Source: Combretum micranthum
Taxonomy: Eukaryota > Streptophyta > Magnoliopsida > Myrtales > Combretaceae
Reading direction: 5' to 3'
NCBI GenBank assembly: GCA_024138025.1
Contig: JAMXBD010000066.1
Span: forward strand, 1,736,001 to 1,800,000
Length of the DNA stretch: 64,000 bases
Shown: positions 1-10,829 of the stretch, one piece after another
How the letters are laid out: the number at the start of each line of letters is the position of its first letter
Position numbering within the stretch: the stretch's first letter is position 1
Translations under genes and position numbers: made by a program
Notes under the pieces: generated by a model
What the model saw: only the letters and a program-made list of their open reading frames with translations
Databases searched by the model: none
What the model was told of the DNA's origin: nothing

Positions 1-2855
1 ATAATCATATGGGAAAGCATCAATCATATGAGCAAACAAAAATACACACGATTAATCAGAAACCATGTGTAGCATGGATTTTACGCCCTCCATGTCAAGG
101 GTTGAGTGGTTACCAGCCCTTACGACCATCAATGATTGTAGACTTACCGGCTCCTACTTGCCCTGTAGACTTTCCGGCTCCTACTTGCCACCACTACGAC
201 TCTTCGTTTCCCCACATGAAGAATAGTAGCAAAAAATAAATGTGACTCACTATATGTTATGCATGAATCGTTTTTAATATTGGTTTATTCAATTATTGTC
301 AAGTTCAAGTTAAAGGTGACCAGAACAATATTCATCATACCATTGTAAGAAATCATAAGTTATTCATCAATTCCTCTTTTGATATACTTAGCTTTTATTC
401 AACAACCACATCATTCAATCATGAATCCAAATCACACAACATTTATTCATTTATCTGTTTCCTTACTCTCTAGTGCTACCACTTACAAGCACAATCAAGG
501 AAATATAATTAATAAAGGATTAACTCACTCCATGATGATCGCTCCTAGTCGAAATAATCTTTGGGAAGGCGATATCGGTTGTTTCTTCACCTAAACAAGA
601 TGAAATACCCGAAATGAGTCTTTCATAGAATTTATATTTTGAAGATTCTAAATTTATCTTCAATTTGCGGTAAATTCGGATTTGAAGGAAGTTCCAACTT
701 GAAATAGCCATAACTTGCTCATTTTAACTCAGAATTTTGCATATTATACATCGTTTTCTACCTACTTGAAAAGATATATCTATTTCTAAGATTAATTTTA
801 CTATAAAAGGTCATTTGGGTCTCAGTTTAGAGGGGTATAGATCTAGTACGAAATTTCATTCTTGAAAAACAATATTTTCTAATCCTTCCTTTACTAAGGC
901 TTGTTTAAGTAAAACTCAAATACGTATATCTTTGAAAAGAATTCCTTATGTATATGAATAGACTCGTAATTTATGCACGAAGTTATAGGTGTTGGCTGAT
1001 TTAATTTATTTCCTTAAAACAACCTTTTCTAGTGTTTTAGAAAATTTGGATTTGTTAGACTTTACTTTATGTGAATGAAGTAACTTATAAATTCTTGGAT
1101 GATCAAAATCTAATATACTATATTTTGATTCTTTAGTTTATCAAAAGTGAGTTGAAAATAAAGTTTGGTCTTTTGAGGTTATGTACAAAATTTATTTCTA
1201 AGAATTGAAAAATAGAGTTTCCAAAAGTTTTCTTTAGTAGTACTTGATGAGTTTATTCTTTAAAAATTCATTTTCCTTGTAAATTGATTTTCTTGAAAAC
1301 TTATTTAACTTTTGGTTTAGAAAGTTGATAAAAATAGTACCAAGTTATTATCTATATATCAAGACTTCTTTTGTTACTTAAAAAAGAGATATCTTTAGAC
1401 TTTAAAGAAACTTCATTTATTAATAGTTTGAAATTTCATGATGAGTTTTACACAAACTTTTAAAAGAAATTTATTTGAAAATATTTTTCTAGGTCTTTGG
1501 AAAAAGTTTGATCAAATTTCATACTTTCATTAAAACAATTCATTTTTATTTGGACAACAACTTATTAGCCATGCATGAATATGATCATATGGTTTATAAA
1601 AGCTAAAAATATCATAAAATAAGGTAATAAAGAACTTAAGAAATAAATAAGCATAATAATAATTGTCAAGTATTGGGAGCCTTAGCTTCTTCAAGGCTTC
1701 CCGAGACTAAGAATAGACTAGTCCCAAAAGAAAAAGAAAATTGTTTTAACTTGATGAAAACAAGTCTAAGATTAGAAAGACTAGTCTTAAAACAACTTGA
1801 AAAAAAATAAATTGCAAGTTAAGTAAATAAATTGCAATAACAGATTAGCTTATATGCTCTAAAAGATATATATAATTATATAGATATATTTACTTAGATA
1901 AACATAAGAACAACATAAAGGAAAATAGCTTCATGAACAAGAACAAAGTATGAACATATTATTGCTTTCTTAACCTCCATGGGTTTAAAAAACACACACT
2001 ATGCCCATACTAAGTAAATGAACATATAGAAAGCTTAAACTATTACCTATAGAAGAAGTGAAAACTAGAGAAATTTTGAGAGAGCTTTTAAAGAGATTTT
2101 GGGAGAGTAATTGTAGTATATGAAAGGTGTGAAGGAAATGGAAGGAAGATGGGGTATTTATAGGAAAAAGTGGAGGGTAATTTATGTTAATTAAATAAAT
2201 AAAAAATGAAACAAATTATGTGTGTAAGAGGGAGGGCTGGCGCAAATTATGAGTGGAAGAGAGAAATTTATTTTTTTGTATTTTTGTTAATGAAAAGTAA
2301 GATATGAGAAATGTGAAGTTGTATTGGAAATTAAAATTGTAAGAAAATAGAGGTATGGTTGTAAGAGTAGGTTATAAGAAAAAGTAGAGATAGGTAAATA
2401 GTGTAAAATAGTATTGAATAGTGTAGTGTAAAGTAGACATGACAAATAAAGTACCGGTAGTAAAAAAATACGCGTATAATTACGATATCTTATATTTTTA
2501 GTTACCGAAAAATTATAAAACTGATATTATTGAAAACCTTATCTCTTTACGAGTCTAATGGTATATCCAGAATATTTCTACTATTTCGAACCTCAGGACA
2601 TGCTTTTTGAAAACTATATTCGATCGAGCTCAAAACAAATCGTTGTTTAACTAATCTGGTATTTTTAAGCTTTCTCATGTTATTACGAACTATTCTACAT
2701 ACTAATCTCTCACTTACTTACTTAGGGTTATGAACACGGGATCGCCGCACTTTGAACGGTTGAGTTTAACTAGGGTTTTGTTGAATTTAGGATTTCTGGT
2801 TAATATTTTAATTAGGGTTTAAGCTTAATTTATCGTAAAACTTTAGGGATTTACA
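1..2855 (+). mobile_element. Right-hand part of a giant LTR (same family as 15752-20753), cut by window edge
   Basis: Three blocks match the 5.0-kb LTR at 15752-20753 in the same order: about 1-150 with 16250-16400, about 690-790 with 17020-17110, and about 2460-2760 with 19990-20290. The stretch ends in GGGATTTACA at 2855, the counterpart of GGGGCTTACA at 20753. The left end lies outside the window, so a solo LTR cannot be told from the LTR of a full element. Internal length differs from the other copy because of indels. Short open frames inside look like chance. I find no coding gene. Confidence 0.7.
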
Positions 2856-4006
2856 ATCATAGAATCAGTAAGTTCCTCTCATTTAGTTTTACTTGAGATC
2901 CATCATCCTCTGGAGATGGAGCACTTTCATGGATGAAAGCAATATTTGATAACCCAAATGTTGAATAATCTTGTTTAAAAAAAAGATTATTTGAAAAATT
3001 ATTTTCTTTTCTTTTTAATACACATATATATGTATATATTGATACAATTACATTTCAAGAAAGAAAGAGTAAGGTTTGTTTGGATTGTCAGATTTTTATC
3101 TATATCGTATATGTATCTTATTTTCATTTATAACTCATTTATATCATATATATATCACATTTGTTTGGTCAGTTTATAAGTAAAACTATTAGTTTTTTAT
3201 CAATATATATTTCTTTACAAACGTTTATTTGAAAATGATAAAAATATAATGCTAAATTACCATAATATAATTAAACAAACAAACTTAACTAAGTAAAAAC
3301 CCTATTAAATGACAATCTTATTATAAGGAAACTAATATGTAATAAATAAAAGTTTACTTTTTAATTAGATCAAGTGTTCATTTCCTATTATCTCTACAAT
3401 TAGAGAAGACAAAACTTATGACAATATATAAACAACTCATAGGGACACTCCCTTTCAAGTTAGAGCATATCATGTGCCACACATCAATTACATCATTAAA
3501 TGCCCATAGTGAAATAGTATCAGAAAATACATATACTGACTGGTTTTCTAACTTAATTAAAGAAAAATGTATATTCTTTGCTCCTCATTTTTCTTTAATG
3601 AGATAATAATTAACTTCACATGTTTGTTATGAACAAGTTGCCTAGAGTTATATACAATTTCAATTGTTGTCGTAATTATCACAATGATAGGTTTTGCATA
3701 ATTAACCTAAAAATTATTTTTTACACTTTAATCCTTAGAAATTTACTTACATCAAGAGCTATACCTTAGAGCATAGCTTCAGTATTTAAACATACAACTA
3801 CTTCTTGTTTTTTACTTTTCTATAAAGCAAATTAATATTCATGGATGTAAAATAACTAAATGTAGATTTTATAGTTGTTTGGTCACTTAACTAATTGTAC
3901 CTTTCAAAAGCCTTAAGATCTACTATGTTATATCCATGTGTTATTTACTTAATGCATGCATGAATTGACTCATGATACTTATGTCATAAACTATACCAAA
4001 CCTTAT
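2856..4006. other. Gene-free AT-rich stretch
   Basis: There is no supported gene. It contains one member of the dispersed small repeat family (3073-3284). The rest is unrecognised AT-rich sequence. Confidence 0.5.
3073..3284 (+). mobile_element. Small non-autonomous repeat (MITE-like), copy 1
   Basis: It begins with GGTTTGTTTGGATTGTC and ends with AAACAAACAAACTTAAC, which are roughly inverted. The core resembles the copies at 35530, 38816, 43998, 50357 and 60632: a segment like CAGTTTATAAGTAAAA followed by ATATTTCTTTACAAACG. No coding capacity is seen. The superfamily is not assigned because no clear target duplication was found. Confidence 0.5.
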
Positions 4007-4011
4007 ATTAG

Positions 4012-4234
4012 TGTGATACTCTTCAAATATAGACGATGAAACTCTAATCACAAAGGTACCTTTTGATATAATGGCTTGGAGTTTATCGAAATTTTAAAGT
4101 TAAGCATGCTTTGGATAGAGCAATCATCTTAGGCCAGGTAACCTCCTAGGAAGCGTTAGTATTAAAGGATAAAACCGTGCAACGTGTGGCCAAAGCGGAC
4201 GATACCTCCATAAGCGGGGTTGTGGGGTATTATA
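4012..4234 (+). repeat. Cassandra 5' LTR with 5S-derived segment
   Basis: It starts TGTGATACTC. At about 4070-4165 it resembles plant 5S rRNA: the box A-like AAGTTAAGCATGCTTTGG and the box C-like GGTAACCTCCTAGGAAG are close to the canonical 5S internal promoter. The expected terminal CA is mutated (ends ATTATA). Confidence 0.88.
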
Positions 4235-4236
4235 GG

Positions 4237-4248
4237 TGGTATTAGAGC
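4237..4248 (+). other. Primer-binding site (initiator Met tRNA type) of the TRIM
   Basis: TGGTATTAGAGC differs by one base from the usual plant TGGTATCAGAGC, and sits two bases after the left LTR. Confidence 0.88.
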
Positions 4249-4345
4249 AATTCATCAGCCGAAAGTGGATGAGTGTCTTTCTTATCTGGCGTGGTTTTGG
4301 ACCTATATAACGAAACTGGACGTCAGTTTTATAAGTTGGGGAATA

Positions 4346-4564
4346 TGTGAAACCTCTCAAATATAGATGCTGGAACTCTAATCACAAAGGCGTCTTTTGG
4401 TGTAATGGCTTTAAGTTCATTAGAACTCCAAAGTTAAGAGTGTTTTAGGTAAAGCAGTCTCAAGATTAGTGATCTCTTGGGAAAATTTGACACTAAGGAC
4501 AAAACCATGCGGCGTATAGCCAAAGCGAATAATACATCGATGAGCAAAGTTCTAAGTCGTTACA
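4346..4564 (+). repeat. Cassandra 3' LTR with 5S-derived segment
   Basis: It starts TGTGAAACCTC and ends GTTACA. The 5S-like part, at about 4405-4500, has AAGTTAAGAGTGTTTTAGG and AGTGATCTCTTGGGAA, more decayed than in the left LTR. Confidence 0.88.
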
Positions 4565-4569
4565 ATTAG

Positions 4570-7500
4570 ACAAATAAAATAATCTCTGAACGAACCATTA
4601 ATAGCCATATTTGCTTGTTGGATATTGATTTGGAAAAATCCCAAGCTCGTGATTCACGTCTGTAAGACTTACTAATACTTTGCAAGCAAGCATTCCAATT
4701 TGAGTCACTAGATCTACTACATGTTTTGTTGTAAAAGAAAAAAATCCCTTGATCTGCTCTTTTTACTTCAATTCTTAGGAAACAATTGCGCTTTTCAATG
4801 TCCTTCATTTCAAATTAACCAAATATTCAACAACTTTAATTTACATGGATCATGATCTCCTACCAAAACTATATCATTATCATCAACATACATAATTAAA
4901 GCTATTGCTAGTCTTCTTCTTTTTCATTTTTATTCTTTTAAGAATTTTATATATTTTTAATAATTATATATAATTATCATATATTTGCAAAAAAGGGTGT
5001 TGGTATTTTTTAAATCTTTTATAATTTACACTTCTTTTATATTCTATATATAGTTAATAATATATAGTTAAAAAAATTTAGTAAAATTTTTAATTTTTTC
5101 AATGTGGCAATAACATGATAACGTTTGTGCTATGACTACATCTATGCAAGGAAAGGAGGGGGAATATATTGGGTTGGTGTTATATTCCTAATGAGCAACT
5201 TCGTTTGATGAGTCCTCTAGCATTGTGGATGGAGTAGACCTACATAATTAACAAATGTAAGATAAGAGGGGCCAAAGATAGCTATAATGCAGGTACTTTA
5301 ACACTCAAATTAGTGGATAATTCAAGAATAGTAAAGATATAGCAACAACAACAAGAGGGTATGAAAGAATGTAGTTAGCTATCTTAATTACTCTAGTTAA
5401 AGGTTTGATTGATGTACACAAAAGTTCTGAGGGAAGATCTCTCTCCTAACCTTGCATGCCACTAGGGTATGAATAAGAAGAAATGGACTAATGCTTCTTA
5501 ACACATATCCCTTTACTTGTATGGCCTTTACATAATGGTAAGTCAACATATCTTGTAGAAAGGAGTGTTAGTGGATAATAACCTTGATAGAGATTCCATA
5601 TTGCTTTAAAAGTTTTCAATGATATACTTTTGTATTTTAAGGAAGAGGATTTTTATCAGTAGAGATATGTCAATCCATTGGAACTATGGTTCATACTCTT
5701 TAGGTCTGGTGAGCCTTCAATCTTTCGGTCATAGGCCTATAAGATCACAAATGGTCAGCAAGTGCTAGAGATTACTTGGTGGTGACGCACCAATGATTAA
5801 GTTAGTAAGTGGGCAGAGGTAATCCAACAGTAAGATGGCTACAGAAAATAGTGAATCTATCTTACTTGAATTTAACCAGACATATTTATACTAGCAGGCT
5901 TCCAATTGAATGGAAATGTAAATTAACTCAAATAATGAAGTTGCCTTTCAATTATTTAGATAAGTATCCACATGGGGTATTAGGCAAGTACAACATCGTT
6001 AATTTTGTTGAAAGGTATCAACCTTTGAGGATAAATTCTTATAAGGTAACAACATTTCAAATAGATTAAAAAAAAGAAGGAATCAACATATTAGGATAAA
6101 TTTATTTAAGGTATTAATATATTAAGTAGTTAAAAAGCATAATCAACATTTTTATAGTGAGTTAAATAAAATATCAGTAATTGATCATTAATAATAAAGA
6201 AACTTAATTAAAAACTAAACCAAATATTGATACGCCAAATGAACTTTACAAAATATTGATACGTTAAATGAACTCTACAAAATATTGATACCTCATTTTA
6301 TTTACCTTATAAAACACTAATTCTTTTTTTTAACCACTCGAAATGTAAGTACGTTATATAAATATATTCTCAAATGTTCATACCTTGTAATATAATTTAC
6401 CATTACAAATTCTACAAGAAGTTCGTCTCATGAGTTGAAGACAAATGGCACTATGGATTAATAGACTAAAGTATCTAAGCAACCTAAACAATTAGCTACT
6501 AGATTGGAAAAGGCTGCCAAGTTATTGCCAAGTAGGACAAGTCAACATAACATCACTGACCTTACCCTAGGCTAACTTAATAATCTAAGCAAGGTAGCTT
6601 ATATCGTGAAGTAGCCAGAGTGGGCCTGAGAGGCCTATGACCAAATTACCTATCAAGAAGGTTTATGAATATATAATATGATTTTTTTTCATTTGTTTTA
6701 AGTTTTGATGAACAATAATTAATATATATACATATATATATATAAGATATGAATAAAATAAAAATTCAATAGATTCCATGAATATTGAAAATGTTGCAAA
6801 TGAATCACAAATGGATATGAATCACAATTTAAAAAGCTTTCATGAGTGTAAATAAAACGAATGAAAAATAAGGAATTAATCGACTATATTCACCACAAAT
6901 AGTAACTCAATTGATAAAAACAAGCTCTAAATAAAGATAGATAATTAATATTCAACTCTTAATAGCAATATTCTAATGTCTCTTTGGAGAATGGTAAAGA
7001 CAAAATTACAAAGCTCAAAATTGGAGGAATAACATAACTTGCGTCATTTTTATAAGCTCATATAATAATTTTAGCCTTAACGTAATATGCGTGTAAATCA
7101 CATAATAAATCTAATAAAAGTAAGAAGGAAACATCATAAAATATAAATTAAAGAAGTTGATCTCGCACCCCTTTGAAACTAGCTCAAAATCATTTCAATT
7201 GTAGCACCTAACTCAATTCTCCTCATCGGGTTCATCCCTCCAAACTCTCCTATTACTATCATGGGACTTAAAAAGATTCATCATCAAATCTCCATGTTTG
7301 CACTTAGATTGTTTTTAAGCAACTTATTTTCACAATACGACCACCCTAATAACATAAACAAACTTCTCTTACTTTTAATTCCTACGATACACTCAAATAT
7401 TTCTAGGTCCTCCGCTAAAGTCATAGGAAGCAAGACAAAAATCAACCCTCTCTTCTAGATGATACACGTATTCCTATACCCATCTTATATCAAGCGTATG

Positions 7501-8058
7501 TCATGCTGCTAAAGCCACCCTACTAGCACATGTAATATCTAAGGGAGCTACATCACAAACGACTATATTAGTATAGTCACTTACAGATATTAAACCCATG
7601 CCTACTACGTTGGATGTAGGATTAAGAGACTAGGGTGACCATCATTTGTATAAAACCACCTACATATTATTACATAAAGAAGAAATTGTACAAACTTAAA
7701 TTGATGGATAAAAAGAATAATTAAAGTCTAGGTTGTCACAATCATGAAATTTATATCAATTACTACGTGTTGTAGATTATGGGGATTTCGATTGGAATCT
7801 TTTATATTTAATTAGACAAATTATCGAAGTCATATGGCATTCTAATTTATTAATTGATTAATTGTAATATGGAACACAATGCATAACACATACCATGTTA
7901 ATGATGATATCATGCATATTGCATGATACACATCACACATATTATCAATTATATGGTCTAAATATTATGTCGTAAATTCAATTTTTTATATTCGTTAAAT
8001 AATGTTTCACGTTTGATTATATAAATTATAAAATATTTTTTATTTAGTTTTTCTATTA
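4570..8058. other. Gene-free stretch, unrecognised
   Basis: I see no gene, RNA or complete element here. Short open frames at 5809-6069 and 7261-7458 have no recognisable protein motif and lie in AT-rich DNA. A (TA)-rich run occurs near 6720-6745. The part at about 7450-7740 has LTR-like composition but I could not define ends. Confidence 0.45.
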
Positions 8059-8063
8059 ATGGG

Positions 8064-8481
8064 TGTAATATAAATAAAATAATTTATAAAGAAGGCCATG
8101 GAGATATCATATATCATTTTATGAGAGGATAAAATATTAATAGTCTTTCACTATAAAGATATATATAGTGATACTTGTCGATACCTAATCTTGGTACCTC
8201 TTCATCTACAGAAGTTACATATGATCCTCAAACCCTAGAACCTCCATTGAAGGACTGACAAGAGGTTAAGAGATCAAGGTAAGTTATCATCTTTCTTATC
8301 CTTTATCAAACCTAGAAGATTTTATTCCTTAATCCTCACTTTTCGATATCAAGTTGCTTACATTTAGAAGAAAAGCCCTAATCTTTGGTTGCTTAAAGCG
8401 ACTATTGTTTGTGAAAGAAAAGGAGTAACATGATTATAACGATATTTATACATTAATAAAAAGTTTTTGGAGTTTTGTCTG
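8064..8481 (+). repeat. Left gypsy-like LTR, first part
   Basis: Closely similar to 24987-25418, including AAACCCTAGAACCTCCATTG. Similarity stops at 8481, where copia LTR sequence starts. Confidence 0.82.
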
Positions 8482-9344
8482 TGATCACCAATTACCTCCA
8501 ATCGAGGACTTCACACACTTTATTAATTTCACAAACTCTCATGCTCAAGCTAACCAATACACCACTTTACAACACATAAGAAATAAAATATTCCTTCTCT
8601 CACAAAATGCTCAGGAACAGAGCACTTAAATATTTTTCTCTCTCTTTTCAAATTTTGCAAATTAATGAACAAAAGTACAAAGATAACGAGAAATTTTTTT
8701 TATTTGTATGTTTGTAAATAAAAGCACTTTTTTACTACTATCCTCCACTTGCATCTCCACAGGAATATGTATTTATAATCTTGAATAGTTTAAATGTCTA
8801 TTAGAGATAACGTGTAAAAGTCACCAAATATTAAATGCATGTAATGGCTCTTTTATGCCACATTGGCTCTATATTTTAAACTATTGCTCCTTTGGACTTG
8901 TAGCGCCTCAATGTGTCACGCCTTGATGAATGTCATGCCTTAGCTTGTCACGCTTTAGATTTACCCATCGACCACGTCTATGTATCTTTGATCTCGTCAA
9001 GCTTGAGACTTAAGCATTATCGTACCCTAGTGAAGAAACTTGTCAAGCCCTTGACGTGACATGCGACCAAAGCTGTGCTTTTTGATCTCATCGAGCGTGA
9101 CACTTGAGCTTATCGTGCCTCAATTGTATGGATTCATCGAGCCTTCAACATGACCCGTGACCAATGTTTTGCTCAAGAATTTTACCCTACTAAATCCTAC
9201 ACAATCTCTAGAGAACAATATATACAAAATACATATTATTCATCACATTGTTAGACTAATTAAATGTAGTTTTAACACAATTGAATGATTAATTATGCAA
9301 CTAATTATCTCATCAAAATCCATATTGAACATACAAGTTCAATA
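8482..9344 (-). repeat. Copia 3' LTR, outer end deleted
   Basis: It aligns along its 863 bp with 20867-21731 (865 bp). The terminal dinucleotide next to the polypurine tract reads TA instead of TG. The ~215 bp corresponding to 20759-20866 and 15645-15751 are missing. Confidence 0.82.
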
Positions 9345-9358
9345 ATCTCCCATTTTGA
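9345..9358 (-). other. Copia polypurine tract
   Basis: On the minus strand it reads TCAAAATGGGAGAT immediately before the 3' LTR. A second purine run, GAGGGGGAGT (about 9402-9411), lies just upstream and could be an additional tract. Confidence 0.65.
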
Positions 9359-9606
9359 CAAGAGCAATCATGCACAATTGACTCCTTTTCAATTAAGAAT
9401 ACTCCCCCTCAAATAAGTATCCGGGCTTCAAAGGAATTTTTTCATTTTGATTCAAAAACTTGATGTTTAATTCAAGGGAAATGCAAGCTATACTTAATTC
9501 ATCATTTTTCTCTCCCTTTTGATAAATAAACAACATTAAGTATTATTCAGCATATCAATTTTGTGCATTTAACATATCTCTCCCCTATGTACTCATCAAA
9601 CAACAT

Positions 9607-10373
9607 TTCTCTCCCCTATTCAATATATATATTTTTTTATTATGAAGGCGGCGAAATGCCCATTACATCACATAGTTATGAGGGAAAGATATTCCTCTCA
9701 TATCTTGCATGCAAATGTCAAAAGCAGAAGTTGGAGGTCTATCAACCACATGAAAACCAATATGTTGGTTCAGAGCAAGGTTGGCTAATGGAGCTACACT
9801 TCTATTTCCTTCTCTATAAGAGTGTTGTATCTTGATGATCTAATCTCTGTTACATAGATCTTCAATAGGTCTCAATAAGTTCCAGTAACGCCAGTTTTCA
9901 AAGTTCTTGTTATCTATCCATTCAACTACTATTTTATTATCCATCTTTAGGATTACCTTTCTATATCTCAGATCCTAAGCTAAGGTTAATCCATAATAGG
10001 CTCCCCACAATTCAGCAAGAATCGAAGAGCATGATCCTAGATTTTCCATAAAGCCTTTAATCCAAAAACCAAAATGATCTCTTATCAAACCACCTGTAGC
10101 AGCTAATTGTGGGGTAGATTTTGGAACACCATCTGTATTGATCTTTATGTAATCCACTGGGAGTACCTCCTAACAAATTAAACGTTCAGATCGGTGAAAA
10201 TGATTATTAGAGAGTCTAATAATTTCCTCATAGGCTTGAGAAGCATCTTTGGCTTGAGCAATGGTTTGGATTACTAAAGATTGGTCATCAATATATCAAC
10301 CTGCAAAAATTTGCTAGTTCCGTCTATTCCATAGTATCCAATAGCCAATTCCAAAGATTGTTAACCAAGTAGA
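9607..10373 (-). pseudogene. LINE retrotransposon 3' fragment with plant RNase H-like domain
   Basis: Minus-strand translation of 9975-10157 gives IKINTDGVPKSTPQ, then GGLIRDHFGFWIKGF and ILAELWGAYYGLTLA. This is the RNase H-like domain found at the end of plant LINE ORF2 and related host proteins (acidic D in NTDG and E in AELWG). Beyond an in-frame stop the same domain continues with LRYRKVILKMDNKIVVEWI (about 9915-9975). Upstream, about 10320-10370, resembles the WNRRN segment before this domain. The piece is flanked by an imperfect direct repeat, ACTCATCAAA-(C)-AACAT, at 9591-9606 and 10374-10388, as expected for target-primed insertion of a 5'-truncated LINE into the copia element. Confidence 0.72.
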
Positions 10374-10829
10374 ACTCATCAAAAACATACTTCATGCATG
10401 TTAATTGTGCATGTAATATATCTTTCCGTTTGTACTTATCAAAAATAAGAAGACAGGCTTAGAGTATTTTAAATACAGAGAGATGCACGGGCAATAAATA
10501 AGTTTAAAATATATGCAAGTTTGTGTAAGTTGCTGTCAAAAAATTACAGAATTTGTTTTTCAAGCATGAATAAACAATATTTAAATATTTCAAATATTCA
10601 AATAAGTCTAAAAGGCATCATTAAGCATATTCAAACATTTAAAACCAGGTTTTAGCAAAAACTAGGTTTGAACATGCACATAAATCATCTTGCTTAGAAA
10701 ATTGCAGAGTATATTCAAACAAATCATAGATTTTTGTAAACAAAACAGATCACAGAAACACATATGAACATTTAATAGCTTCTTTTATCGTTAGATCAAG
10801 TTCTAAGTCAACTTATCTCCATGGTATTA

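Larger units (their letters stand above)
4012..4564 (+). mobile_element. Cassandra-type TRIM retrotransposon, complete, with 5-bp target duplication
   Basis: Two LTRs (4012-4234 and 4346-4564) flank an internal region of about 110 bp. A primer-binding site, TGGTATTAGAGC at 4237-4248, lies just after the left LTR, and a purine-rich tract (AAGTTGGGGAATA) just before the right LTR. The target duplication ATTAG is perfect (4007-4011 and 4565-4569). Each LTR carries a degenerate 5S rRNA gene segment, the hallmark of Cassandra TRIMs. The element has no protein-coding capacity and would depend on enzymes from other elements. Confidence 0.93.

Noticed and set aside
4070..4500. 5S rRNA genes
   Set aside because: The 5S-like segments lie within LTRs of a TRIM and are diverged, so they are retroelement-borne and not functional rRNA genes.
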